DNA from: an uncultured Spartobacteria bacterium
GTDB lineage: Bacteria; Verrucomicrobiota; Verrucomicrobiia; Chthoniobacterales; Chthoniobacteraceae
DNA: 64,000 nt
Direction: 5' to 3'
NCBI GenBank assembly: GCA_903901425.1
Contig: CAIURC010000103.1
Span: 1-64,000, forward strand
Positions 1 through 7,664 of the stretch are shown here, piece by piece. The translations under genes and the position numbers were made by a program. Position 1 is the stretch's first letter; each line of letters starts with the position of its first letter. Below the pieces are notes generated by a model, which was not told where the DNA came from, searched no databases, and saw only the letters and a program-made list of their open reading frames with translations.

Positions 1-108
1 AGCGGGCTTCTCAGCGGGCTTCTCAGCGGGCTTCTCAGCGGGCTTCTCAGCGGGCTTCTCAGCGGGCTTCTCAGCGGGCTTCTCAGCGGGCTTCTCAGCG
101 GGCTTCTC
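1..108. repeat. 12-bp minisatellite inside secG, 9 perfect copies
   Basis: The unit agcgggcttctc is repeated nine times without a mismatch from base 1, followed by decayed copies (agcggattcgcc at 109-120). On the minus strand each unit encodes Glu-Lys-Pro-Ala. The array touches the window edge, so the true copy number is unknown. Being a multiple of three, the unit can expand or contract without a frameshift. Confidence 0.97.
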
Positions 109-549
109 AGCGGATTCGCCAGTTGCTTTCTCGGCGGATGGATCCGCTGGCGCCTTAGTAGCATCGGGCTTGTTTGCCTCGGGCTTCTCCGCCCCACCTG
201 CCGGACTCTCCGAAGGCTTCACATCAGCTGGTGCCCCCGCCGGCTGAGTCGCCGGCGCGTTCTGTGTCGGAGCCGTCAACTTCTGCCTCAAAGCACCACC
301 AAACTTGGCCTGCCGCGCATAGAGGAAGGAAAGGAGAAGCGTGAGGGCAAAAAACATTCCCCCGAGCCACTTGGTGATGGTCTGCAAAACGTTGGTCGTC
401 TGGGCACCAAACAGGTTATCGGTCATGCCGCCCCCAAACGCCGCTCCCAACCCCTCATTCTTGGGCCTCTGCATGAGGGTGAAAAAAACGATCAGGATCG
501 AAACGATCACGTGGATCCCGAGAAGAATGTTAATGACAATCGGAAGCAT
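1..549 (-). CDS. secG: SecG preprotein translocase subunit, repeat-extended, truncated by window edge
   Basis: SecG is the small accessory subunit of the SecYEG inner-membrane protein channel. The protein starts MLPIVINILLGIHVIVSILI at the CAT on 547-549. It has two hydrophobic segments (about residues 1-25 and 53-75). Between them lies the family motif region around LMQRPKNEGLGAAFGGG, which is diagnostic for SecG. After the second helix comes a long Ala/Pro/Glu/Lys-rich tail that ends in tandem EKPA units and runs off the left edge with no stop codon. Ordinary SecG is about 75-120 residues; this one already has 183. The tail would lie on the side of the membrane that holds the SecG C-terminus. 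Family assignment is firm; the role of the tail is unknown. Confidence 0.93.
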   Translation of the reverse strand, partial: MLPIVINILLGIHVIVSILIVFFTLMQRPKNEGLGAAFGGGMTDNLFGAQTTNVLQTITKWLGGMFFALTLLLSFLYARQAKFGGALRQKLTAPTQNAPATQPAGAPADVKPSESPAGGAEKPEANKPDATKAPADPSAEKATGESAEKPAEKPAEKPAEKPAEKPAEKPAEKPAEKPAEKPA

Positions 550-757
550 GGGCCGCGCACTATGGGCAAAAGCTGCTCCCGTGTAAAATGGAAGTTTTTG
601 TCCCACAGCAGGCCTCCCAGCTTTGGTCTCCCCCAGCGTACCCTCCCGCCGGACAGGCATCCCCGGGAAAAAACAGCTTGGCCCTCCCCATCAGCCAAAC
701 TCAAATAGCCCGGTGATTCTGACCTCGTTTTTCCAAGGCCCGCCACCCGCGCTGGCC

Positions 758-1276
758 ATGGCAGTGCTCCAGCACCCGGCAGCGCTTCTTGCCCTCGAGC
801 CCAAATCCGAACTCGATCCCGGGCTGGTCTCCAAAGTTTGGAAAGCGGCGGATGCGGAGATTTCCGGGCATCACCCCGTCCGAAATCCATCGATGCTGGC
901 TCTTTTCCGGGGCGGCTTGCTCTACGCGCTGGATGCGCTGGATCCGGCCCACACCATCTTTCAAGACGATTCGAGTCCATACGGTTCCTACTGGCATGGG
1001 ATGATGCACCGGCGCGAAGGCGATTTTTCGAATGCCTGCTACTGGTTCAGCCATGCAGGCACACTGCCGGTCGCATCGCAAATCCACGATCTCCTTCGGT
1101 CGATCCCCCTCGATTTGGAATGGTCCCCGGAGGCTTTCACTCGCCGCTGCGAAAAAACGGCCCGTTCCCGGCCCGACATGCCTCTGGAGACTCTGCAGGT
1201 AATCCAGAAAACTGAATTTTTTGTCCTCATGCGCCACTGCTGGAACGCGGCAGTGGCCGAAGGCCGCACCTCATGA
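758..1276 (+). CDS. conserved hypothetical protein upstream of cinA
   Basis: This is a soluble protein of about 172 residues with no signal peptide or membrane segment. It contains the segment YWHGMMHRREGDFSNACYWF (about residues 84-103), a pattern I associate with an uncharacterised bacterial family of small cytoplasmic proteins. The ATG at 758 is chosen because the protein then starts MAVLQHPAALLALEPKSE; a TTG at 623 would add a low-quality 45-residue extension over the secG promoter region. Its stop overlaps the cinA start in an ATGA junction (1273-1276), which argues for real translation and co-expression with cinA. No function can be assigned. Confidence 0.75.
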   Translation: MAVLQHPAALLALEPKSELDPGLVSKVWKAADAEISGHHPVRNPSMLALFRGGLLYALDALDPAHTIFQDDSSPYGSYWHGMMHRREGDFSNACYWFSHAGTLPVASQIHDLLRSIPLDLEWSPEAFTRRCEKTARSRPDMPLETLQVIQKTEFFVLMRHCWNAAVAEGRTS

Positions 1277-2547
1277 ATCTGGAACTGATCACCACCGGCA
1301 CCGAACTCCTTCTGGGATCGGTCCTCAATACCCATGTCCGCTTTCTCGCTGAACAACTCTTCCCGCTGGGACTCCGAATCGATCGCCAGACCACCGTCCC
1401 GGACGGGCCCGCAATTGGCACGCTCCTGCGCGAATCTTTTCCCAGATGCGACATCTTAATTGTCACCGGTGGACTCGGCCCCACAACCGACGATGTGACC
1501 CGGGACGAGGTGGCCGCGTTGCTGGAACTTCCCTTGGTGCACGACGAATCGGTGATGGAGGCCATTCGCGCTCGGTTTGCCAGGCGCAACCTGACCATGA
1601 GCCCCCGCGTGGCGCTCCAGGCACTGCGCCCGAACGAAGCCCGGGTCCTGCCCAACTCGCACGGAACCGCGCCCGGCCTTTACCTGGCCCCGCGCATTGT
1701 TCCTTCCATGGGCAGACTCTCCCCACACCTTTTTCTGCTGCCAGGGCCACCGCGTGAATTGAAGCCGATGGTCGTTGAATGCGTACTTCCCATTCTCCGG
1801 GAAATCCTTCCGCCGCAGCCGGACATGGAAATCCGGACGTACCGAGTCTGCGGTCTGGGAGAGTCGATGGTCGAGGAGCGTTTGGGCGAGCCGCTTCTGA
1901 GCCTCGGCTTGGAGGTCGGATACTGCGCACGTCCGGGGGAGGTAGACCTCCGACTGATCGGATCCACCGCCCAACTAGCCGCTGCCGAGCCTCTCGTTGT
2001 GGAAGCCGTCGGGGCGTTTCTCTACTCCAAGGATGGGAACTCCCTGGAGGAAACCGTGGTGCACACCTTCTCGCAACGGGGCCTCTCGCTGGCGACTGCG
2101 GAGTCCTGCACAGGCGGCACGCTGGCCAACCGCCTCACCAACGTGCCAGGTTCCTCGAAGCCTTTCCTCTGCGGATTTGTCACCTACTCCAACGCTGCCA
2201 AGATCCGCGACCTGGAGGTACCCGAGCCACTGCTTCAAGAACACGGCGCCGTCAGCCAACACGTGGTGGAATCCATGGCGCTCGGAGCGCTCAGACGGTC
2301 CGGCGCGGACTATGCCGTTGCCACCACCGGAATCGCGGGACCAGGCGGCGGGACGGATCAAAAGCCGGTGGGCCTAGTGTACATAGGAGTCGCCTCCCGG
2401 GACGGCAAAGTGCTTTCTCAGCGGCACCTCATTCCCACGGAACGGGAAACATTCAAAGGTCTGGTGGCTCAGGCGGCCTTCCGACTCCTGCTGGACAGGC
2501 TCCGCGAGTCCTTCCCGGAAAATCCCCCATCGCCCTGCGTGGGCTAA
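1273..2547 (+). CDS. cinA: CinA family protein, nicotinamide mononucleotide deamidase / ADP-ribose pyrophosphatase type
   Basis: CinA proteins recycle pyridine nucleotides by deamidating NMN; many also carry an ADP-ribose pyrophosphatase N-domain. The N-terminal molybdopterin-binding-like (COG1058) domain spans about residues 1-170 and shows ITTGTELLLGSVLNTH and VTGGLGPTTDD. The C-terminal amidohydrolase domain (about 265-420) carries TAESCTGG, followed by YSNAAKIRDL and TGIAGPGGGT. At 424 residues it is full length. It is translationally coupled to the upstream hypothetical by a 4-bp overlap. The historical competence-induced name does not imply DNA uptake here. It converges with the ExoD-family gene across a 57-bp gap. 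Confidence 0.95.
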   Translation: MNLELITTGTELLLGSVLNTHVRFLAEQLFPLGLRIDRQTTVPDGPAIGTLLRESFPRCDILIVTGGLGPTTDDVTRDEVAALLELPLVHDESVMEAIRARFARRNLTMSPRVALQALRPNEARVLPNSHGTAPGLYLAPRIVPSMGRLSPHLFLLPGPPRELKPMVVECVLPILREILPPQPDMEIRTYRVCGLGESMVEERLGEPLLSLGLEVGYCARPGEVDLRLIGSTAQLAAAEPLVVEAVGAFLYSKDGNSLEETVVHTFSQRGLSLATAESCTGGTLANRLTNVPGSSKPFLCGFVTYSNAAKIRDLEVPEPLLQEHGAVSQHVVESMALGALRRSGADYAVATTGIAGPGGGTDQKPVGLVYIGVASRDGKVLSQRHLIPTERETFKGLVAQAAFRLLLDRLRESFPENPPSPCVG

Positions 2548-2604
2548 TCCGAGCCCGCCTCTGCCCGCACGCGCCTCCTAGCGGGACTCAGACCGGAGAT
2601 TTGC

Positions 2605-3297
2605 CTACCCCCCCCCCCAACCCATCCAGTGGACAAGCCGGTGGAGGACATCGCCCACGAGCCACACCATCCAAGCCAGATACACCCACGCGACAAGACT
2701 GACCACCCCTCCTACAAGCACCAGAAGACCGTCCGCCTCCAGTAAACCCGCCGCCACAAGGATCACGCCCAGCGCGGGAACCGTGTTGGAAAAAGGAATC
2801 ACGGGCGGAAACGGGAGACAGAGCAGAAACCCACCTGAAGCCAGACACGCCCCGACCGCAGCCCTTCCCAGCTTACCGCGAAACACCCAGGAGCACCGTT
2901 TGCGCACCACGGCTTCAAATCGCCGGCTGAGTCCGCCTCCCAGCGCCACCAGAGTCCGCAGAACCGCATGGCTGACCATCCGGCCTTTGACAAACGCCGG
3001 AATTGTCGGGGGTTTTCCCAAAGCAAACCGGGCACTCATCCAAAGGATCACAATCCCAAACGGCACAGACAGCCCTGGGATTGTCACCGGCGAACTGAAC
3101 GGCAGCGCCAGCACGAACACCATGAGCCCAAATCCACGCGGCCCCAATATTTCCTGAATGGCTCCGATGGAAAGAGGCTGACCCGCAGCGCGCTCCAGCA
3201 AGCGATCCAGGTCGGCAGAAAGCCGGTTCACCTCCGGCCCGGGACGTCCATCCCCCCCGCCCGATCCTATCGGTTCCTCTTCCATCGCGTGCGACAC
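2605..3297 (-). CDS. ExoD family (exopolysaccharide synthesis) membrane protein
   Basis: The 230-residue protein has a soluble N-terminus followed by several hydrophobic helices. The conserved opening of the ExoD family is visible: helical segment LSADLDRLLERAAGQPLSIG, then a Gly/Pro-rich stretch PFSSPVTIPGLSVPFGIVI. A cytoplasmic segment SRRFEAVVRKRCSWVF separates the first helices from the C-terminal ones. ExoD was named in Sinorhizobium for effects on exopolysaccharide and alkali tolerance; its biochemical activity is unknown. It starts 5 bp after the metal ABC permease stop and is probably the last gene of that transcript. Met5 is an alternative start. Confidence 0.8.
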   Translation of the reverse strand: MSHAMEEEPIGSGGGDGRPGPEVNRLSADLDRLLERAAGQPLSIGAIQEILGPRGFGLMVFVLALPFSSPVTIPGLSVPFGIVILWMSARFALGKPPTIPAFVKGRMVSHAVLRTLVALGGGLSRRFEAVVRKRCSWVFRGKLGRAAVGACLASGGFLLCLPFPPVIPFSNTVPALGVILVAAGLLEADGLLVLVGGVVSLVAWVYLAWMVWLVGDVLHRLVHWMGWGGG

Positions 3298-3302
3298 ATC
3301 CC

Positions 3303-4211
3303 TCAGTCACGCTTCCAGCGCGCAAGGGACTCCTCGTGGAAATGGCGTCCGGGCCTCAAAAGGCGCCAGAGCCCGTACCGCGGACTGAAGAGGTAGGCCA
3401 AAAGAAAAAGCCCGCCCAAAACCAGGACAATTGCCGCCCCGGAAGGCAGCCCGGAAAAATGATAGGAGATCAGGAGTCCGGCGATGGACCCCAAAGCTCC
3501 CAGCGCTGCCCCCCCCCAGAGCATGGCGCCGAACGAGTCACAAAGCAGGTAAACGGTTGCGGCAGGGGCAATCAGCAGCCCCAGCATGAGAATCACGCCC
3601 ACCGCATGGAGCGACGAAATCATGGTCACCACCAAAACCACGGAAAGGACCACATTCAACACCCCGGCCCGCACCCCCTGACTCCGTGCCACGTCTGGCT
3701 CAAACAAAAGAAGCAGATACGGCCTTTGCAACAGCGCCAACAACGGCACCACCACCAGAGCCACGCCGTATCCCAGCCACAAATCGGTGTCTGAAACCCC
3801 GAGGATGTTGCCAAACAGGTAGTGCAACAGCGAAACCCGGACCTTCACGAAGCTCAGGAGGACGAGACCGACCGAGAATGCGACCGTATAGAGCACGGCC
3901 AATGCCGTGTCCTCCTTCAACCGACTGCTGCGCGCCACCAACTGCGCGCCCAAGGCAACGAACAGCGCGGCCGCAAGCCCACCGGCAAACAACCCCCAGG
4001 GAGCCAGGCCAAAACACATCACCCCCACCGCCAAACCCGGCAGGAGCGAGTGCGACAACGAGTCCGCCATCAATGCCATCCGCCGCAACACCACAAACGT
4101 CCCCACAAAACCGTTGGTCAACCCCACCAATGCTCCACTCAAAAGCGCCCGCTGCATGAACTCATGCTGAAACGGTTCCAAAATCACGGCCACCAGCCCC
4201 CCCTCACCCAT
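3303..4211 (-). CDS. znuB: metal ABC transporter permease (ABC-3 / ZnuB-MntB family)
   Basis: This is the integral membrane subunit of a high-affinity zinc or manganese importer, 302 residues with about eight or nine hydrophobic helices. Family marks are MQRALLSGALVGLTNGFVGTF-type opening residues, the loop RRMALMADSLSHSLLPG that contacts the ATPase, and VRVSLLHYLFGNILGV. The Met at 4211 gives the family-typical N-terminus and an 8-bp overlap with the ATPase gene; a longer frame to 4307 would run deep into the ATPase and is rejected. Metal specificity cannot be read from the permease, so the symbol is provisional. Confidence 0.9.
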   Translation of the reverse strand: MGEGGLVAVILEPFQHEFMQRALLSGALVGLTNGFVGTFVVLRRMALMADSLSHSLLPGLAVGVMCFGLAPWGLFAGGLAAALFVALGAQLVARSSRLKEDTALAVLYTVAFSVGLVLLSFVKVRVSLLHYLFGNILGVSDTDLWLGYGVALVVVPLLALLQRPYLLLLFEPDVARSQGVRAGVLNVVLSVVLVVTMISSLHAVGVILMLGLLIAPAATVYLLCDSFGAMLWGGAALGALGSIAGLLISYHFSGLPSGAAIVLVLGGLFLLAYLFSPRYGLWRLLRPGRHFHEESLARWKRD

Positions 4212-4953
4212 GCCGGTGCCCCTCCTCCGGGCCCGAGAATGCCCGGCGGCTGTAGGTGCGCTCAATCCATTCCGGTTTGAACACCTCCCGGACTGGCCCC
4301 CAAGCAATCAATTCCCCGTTCAGAAAAAGCACGTCGTCAAAAAGCTGCTCCACCGTAGCCAAATCGTGATGCGAAACCATCACCAATTTGCCCGCCTCCC
4401 GCAACTGCCTCAGCATCCCGCGCAGTTTGTCCTGACTGGGCTGGTCCAAACCCGAAAACGGCTCGTCCAAAAGAAACACATGCGCCTCCTGAGCCAGCGA
4501 CCGCGCAAGAAAAGCCCGCTGCTGTTGCCCCCCGGAAAGCGCGCTGATCTGGCGCTCCTCCAACCCCTCCAACTCCATCGCCACCATCGCATTTTGAACC
4601 GCTCGCTCGTCCTCCCTCCCAAATCGCCGCCACCACCCCACCCGCACATACCGGCCCATCTCCACCAATCCCCGCACGGTCGCAGGAAAATCCCAGTCCA
4701 CATTTTCACGTTGCGGCAGGTACGCAAAATCCTCCGGCACACCCCGGACCTCCCGTCCATGGAACCGGACGGTCCCAGTTTCGCGCCGGAGCAATCCGGC
4801 CAGCGCCTTGAGCAAAGTGGATTTTCCCGCGCCGTTCGGCCCCATCAACGCCACGCATCTGCCACAACCCACCTCAAACGAGAGATGATGGAGCGCAGGC
4901 ACCCGGTTGTAGCTCACCGTCAAATCTCGAACCACCAACCCGTGCTCGTTCAT
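4204..4953 (-). CDS. znuC: metal ABC transporter ATP-binding protein (ZnuC/MntA type)
   Basis: This is the ATPase driving the zinc/manganese importer, 249 residues. Walker A GPNGAGKST is at about 38-46. The Q-loop region is YLPQRENVDWDFP, where the VDWDFP signature is typical of the Zn/Mn/Fe ABC-3 ATPases. The signature motif is SGGQQQR, Walker B is VFLLDEPFSGLD, and the switch histidine lies in VSHHDLATV. The C-terminus ends in a His-containing tail (GPEEGHRHG). It overlaps the upstream secreted-protein gene by 4 bp (ATGA) and the permease by 8 bp, so the operon is tightly coupled. Confidence 0.94.
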   Translation of the reverse strand: MNEHGLVVRDLTVSYNRVPALHHLSFEVGCGRCVALMGPNGAGKSTLLKALAGLLRRETGTVRFHGREVRGVPEDFAYLPQRENVDWDFPATVRGLVEMGRYVRVGWWRRFGREDERAVQNAMVAMELEGLEERQISALSGGQQQRAFLARSLAQEAHVFLLDEPFSGLDQPSQDKLRGMLRQLREAGKLVMVSHHDLATVEQLFDDVLFLNGELIAWGPVREVFKPEWIERTYSRRAFSGPEEGHRHG

Positions 4954-5426
4954 TTCCCTTTTCCTCCAAAACTGAGGACTTCCTCCATCTTACCCGTTCC
5001 CCACACCGTCCGCTCCTCCATCCGATCGCCCGGTGTCCACAACCGGATCCGGGCCGCATTCTCACCGGATCCCGGCGCCTCCTCCTTGTTTCCCGCCCAT
5101 TCCCAACCCACCACCAAATCCACGCCTTCCTCCGGAAACTCGAGGTCCAACTCCCGTTCCAGTCGCCCCTCCACGCGGTCGGCCTGCAGGATTTGACTCC
5201 CGAGATGCAGCACCTCAAACCCGCGGCAAACACCGGTCACCGTCAACTCCAACCGGCAACGCACCCGCACATTGCCTGCCGGAGGGGTATTCTGAGGCTC
5301 CGTGACAGGACCACGAACCGACTCCGCAGCCCCCTCGCCCTGAGCCGTCACCTTCCGGACCACAGGCCAAAGCCCCAAAAGCAGGCAAAAACAGACCAAG
5401 GCCCGCAGCAAGGGCGATCCCCTCAT
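4950..5426 (-). CDS. small secreted protein embedded in the metal-uptake operon, unknown function
   Basis: The protein has 158 residues with an N-terminal signal-like segment (RALVCFCLLLGLWPVV) and cleavage plausibly after KVTAQG. The mature part looks beta-rich: VRVRCRLELTVTGVCRGFEVLHLG, then an acidic stretch ERELDLEFPEEGVDLVV. I recognise no family. Its start overlaps the binding-protein stop (5423-5426) and its stop overlaps the ATPase start (4950-4953), both as ATGA junctions, which strongly supports translation. The position between binding protein and ATPase suggests a periplasmic accessory role in metal delivery, but this is inference. Only two cysteines and no His cluster are seen. 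Confidence 0.72.
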   Translation of the reverse strand: MRGSPLLRALVCFCLLLGLWPVVRKVTAQGEGAAESVRGPVTEPQNTPPAGNVRVRCRLELTVTGVCRGFEVLHLGSQILQADRVEGRLERELDLEFPEEGVDLVVGWEWAGNKEEAPGSGENAARIRLWTPGDRMEERTVWGTGKMEEVLSFGGKGK

Positions 5427-6313
5427 TTCAATGCCTCCACCAACGCCTTCACATTCTCCCGGTACATCCCCTCGTAGGTCGCGGCCGACCCGGTTCCCAA
5501 CCCGTCCGCATACAGAACACCTCCCACCCGCGCCCCGGATTCCCGCGAAATCTGTTCAAGCACCTTCGGATTGTCCAAACTCTCGGGGAAAATCGCCCGC
5601 ACCTTTTTCTGGCGTATCCGGCCAATAATCTCCGCGATTTTTTTCGAGGAAGGCTGTCCACCTCCCGAGAACCCTTCGAGCGCAATCAACTCAAGCCCGT
5701 TTTCCCTCGCCAACCACCCGAATGCATCATGCGCAGTCACAAAAGCACGGCGGTCCTTGGGAATCTTCGCGACCTCCGTACGAGCCCACCTCTGGAGAGA
5801 CTGCAAACGCTCCCGGTATGCGGCAGCCCGCTGTTCGAATCCGGGACGCGCCTCCGGCCGAAGCGCTGCGAGGGCATCCCTGACCAGCGCTGCCGCCTCT
5901 TTCATACACTCAATGGAATGCCACCAATGGGGGTCATCCAATGCGCGGGCGGCCTTCAAACGGTCACCCACGGCCAGCAACACCCGCTTGTCCACCACGC
6001 CGCGCTCCAAACGCCCCACGTATCCCTCCAAGTTCCGGGCGGAAACCAGCACCAGATCCGCCGTCCCCACCACCTTCAAATCACCAGGAGTCGGCTCGTA
6101 ATCGTGGGGATCCGTGTCCGGCCGCACATGGCCAGTGACTCGCACTTGATCCCCGCCCACTTCCCTTGCCAATTCCGTCAGAATCGTCGAAAAACTCGAG
6201 ACCCGCACCGGCTGCACACGCTCTGCGGCGCACAATTTTGGCGCTCCAACTCCCGCGAGAAACACAAAACAGGAGAGCAGGAAAAAAAAGCGGATTGGAA
6301 ACCAAGCAGGCAT
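5423..6313 (-). CDS. znuA: periplasmic metal-binding protein of a Zn/Mn ABC importer (cluster A-I, ZnuA/TroA family)
   Basis: This binding protein captures Zn2+ or Mn2+ in the periplasm and delivers it to the permease. It has 296 residues with signal peptide FFFLLSCFVFLAGVGA. Family features are SSFSTILTELAREVGGDQVRV, the first-ligand region DTDPHDYEPTPGD (His), the ligand region DDPHWWHSIECM (His), FVTAHDAFGWLA (His), and an acidic C-lobe ligand region IFPESLDNPKVLEQIS. There is no long His-rich loop of the kind common in ZnuA, so Mn or a mixed specificity is possible. It is the first gene of the operon; the 53-bp gap upstream holds the divergent promoter region. Confidence 0.9.
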   Translation of the reverse strand: MPAWFPIRFFFLLSCFVFLAGVGAPKLCAAERVQPVRVSSFSTILTELAREVGGDQVRVTGHVRPDTDPHDYEPTPGDLKVVGTADLVLVSARNLEGYVGRLERGVVDKRVLLAVGDRLKAARALDDPHWWHSIECMKEAAALVRDALAALRPEARPGFEQRAAAYRERLQSLQRWARTEVAKIPKDRRAFVTAHDAFGWLARENGLELIALEGFSGGGQPSSKKIAEIIGRIRQKKVRAIFPESLDNPKVLEQISRESGARVGGVLYADGLGTGSAATYEGMYRENVKALVEALK

Positions 6314-6366
6314 CTGGCCAGATTAAAGGCGGCATCCTATATTGCAAACAGATTGCATGAAGCCCC
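6314..6366. promoter_or_regulatory. divergent promoter region with a candidate metalloregulator site
   Basis: This 53-bp gap separates the metal operon (minus) from the rhodanese gene (plus). It contains ATTGCA at 6341-6346 and again at 6352-6357, a direct repeat with an 11-bp period (one helical turn) in an AT-rich patch within GC-rich DNA. A Zur/MntR-type operator is a reasonable guess from position only; the site does not match a classical Zur palindrome. Confidence 0.35.
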
Positions 6367-6771
6367 ATGGCCCGGATTTTTTTCCAACTCCTTTTTCTTC
6401 TTTCTGTCCCCGCTCTCCCCGCGTACCTCTGCGCGCTCCCTCAACTGACCCCAGCCCCCACCACGCCCCTGCTTCCGGGGGAAATTCGACCCGCCACCGC
6501 AAAACTCTGGAAGGAACGGGTGCTCTGGGTGGATTACCGTCCCAACCCTCATTTTTCAAAACAGCGTATTCCCGGGGCGGTGTCATGTCCGCCCGAGGAG
6601 TTTTCTCAGCGCCACCCAGAGGTTTTGGCCCGTTGGAGCCACGAGAAAGCCGTGGTGCTTTATGGGGATTCAGAGGCGGTCGGACACGCGTTGGCAGAAC
6701 GGTTCCGCCAAGAGTTGAATCTTGAGACCGTCTACGTCCTCAAGGGAAACTGGAGGGAATGGAACCGGTGA
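6367..6771 (+). CDS. exported rhodanese-fold protein lacking the catalytic cysteine
   Basis: The protein has 134 residues with signal peptide (FFQLLFLLSVPALPAYLCAL). A single rhodanese domain follows: VLWVDYRPNPHFSKQRIPGA is the typical first half (D-x-R...H-x-x-x-x-I-P-G-A). At the place of the active-site loop (about residues 95-105) the sequence is KAVVLYGDSEAVG, with Gly100 where sulfurtransferases have the persulfide-forming Cys. It is therefore probably not a sulfurtransferase and may be a binding or scaffold version of the fold. It overlaps the MauE-like gene by 13 bp and is presumably co-translated with it, suggesting a joint periplasmic/membrane redox role. Confidence 0.8.
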   Translation: MARIFFQLLFLLSVPALPAYLCALPQLTPAPTTPLLPGEIRPATAKLWKERVLWVDYRPNPHFSKQRIPGAVSCPPEEFSQRHPEVLARWSHEKAVVLYGDSEAVGHALAERFRQELNLETVYVLKGNWREWNR

Positions 6772-7223
6772 GACACTTTTTTAATGCCGGTCCGGAGGAC
6801 AGTTTTGCGTGGAAAATCGTCCGAATCTCCATCGCGCTGGTGTTTCTGTACGCAGGCACGGCGAAGGTGGCAGATCCCCAGGAATTCACCCTGGCGATCG
6901 ATCACTACCGGCTCACCCCATGGCCAGTCACCGTGGGCCTCGCATTTTATCTCCCCTGGTTGGAGATCGGTCTGGGCGGATGCCTTTTGACCCGGCGGAT
7001 GCTTCCGGGCGCTTCTGTGCTCAGTTTTGCAGCAAGCGGGGTCTTTCTGGGGGTGATTCTGAGCGCATGGAGCCGGAATCTGGACATTAGCTGCGGCTGT
7101 TTTGGCCCGGCCATCAACCACACCCATTACCCCTCACATGTGGCATTCAATCTTTTGCTGCTAGCCTCCACCGGAGCCCGGGCAGGCTACGACCTTTTCC
7201 GGAAATCGAATCCAGAAACCTGA
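6759..7223 (+). CDS. MauE/DoxX-like redox membrane protein
   Basis: The protein has 154 residues and four hydrophobic helices (about 22-40, 57-75, 84-103, 125-142). VRISIALVFLYAGTAKVADP is the signature opening of the MauE/DoxX-like superfamily. SCGCFGP before the last helix is the paired-cysteine motif seen in MauE and related proteins. MauE family proteins take part in disulfide handling for periplasmic proteins. Translation is coupled to the upstream rhodanese-like gene. No methylamine dehydrogenase genes are nearby, so a general thiol-redox function is more likely than methylamine metabolism. Confidence 0.85.
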   Translation: MEPVRHFFNAGPEDSFAWKIVRISIALVFLYAGTAKVADPQEFTLAIDHYRLTPWPVTVGLAFYLPWLEIGLGGCLLTRRMLPGASVLSFAASGVFLGVILSAWSRNLDISCGCFGPAINHTHYPSHVAFNLLLLASTGARAGYDLFRKSNPET

Positions 7224-7622
7224 GTGGGCGGCGTGACCCCACCTCAATCCAGAGAGCAACGGATTTTGCGGGCACTGGAGCGGGACGGATCGGCCTGCAT
7301 CTGGTGCGGGTACCGCCTCCACCCGGCGCATCCCGACCTGTACACGGACCACCTCATCCCAAGGCTCAAGGGGGGACCGGCATGGGTCGAGAACGAAGTC
7401 CCCGCGTGCCGGCCATGCAACCGGACGCGCGGGCATTCCTCTCCAACCGACTGGATAGCACAGTGCGAAAAGCGGGGATGGCGTCCCGACAGAAACCATG
7501 TTTTGAAGTTGCTGGTCCATCTCGGAGAAACCATTCGAAAACGCGGGGGGCAGAGGCGGGCGCGCCCGTATCTGGACGCGCAGATCCGGCGGCTTGCCCC
7601 GGACCACAGACCCGGCACCTAG
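7224..7622 (+). CDS. HNH endonuclease domain protein
   Basis: The protein has 132 residues. A Cys4 zinc knuckle frames the HNH active site: CIWCGYRL, then TDHLIPRLKGGPAWVENEVP, then ACRPCNRTRG. The DH of DHLIP supplies the metal-binding Asp and general-base His, and N of ENEVP is the middle residue of HNH. The GTG at 7224 directly follows the MauE-like stop; a second in-frame GTG at 7233 is an alternative. Such stand-alone HNH proteins are common on chromosomes and their substrates are mostly unknown. It converges with cimA. Confidence 0.82.
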   Translation: MGGVTPPQSREQRILRALERDGSACIWCGYRLHPAHPDLYTDHLIPRLKGGPAWVENEVPACRPCNRTRGHSSPTDWIAQCEKRGWRPDRNHVLKLLVHLGETIRKRGGQRRARPYLDAQIRRLAPDHRPGT

Positions 7623-7645
7623 CCCTGCCGCAGACATTCACGTTT

Positions 7646-7661
7646 CGCGCCCTGAGGCGCG
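7646..7661. terminator. stem-loop between convergent HNH and cimA genes
   Basis: The 6-bp perfect GC stem CGCGCC/GGCGCG with a CTGA loop sits between the two stop codons. There is no T-run on either strand, so it is only a candidate bidirectional transcription stop or mRNA 3' end structure. Confidence 0.3.
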
Positions 7662-7664
7662 CAG

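Noticed and set aside
1-120. Short direct repeats that could suggest a CRISPR array
   Set aside because: The units are contiguous 12-mers with no spacers and lie in frame within secG.
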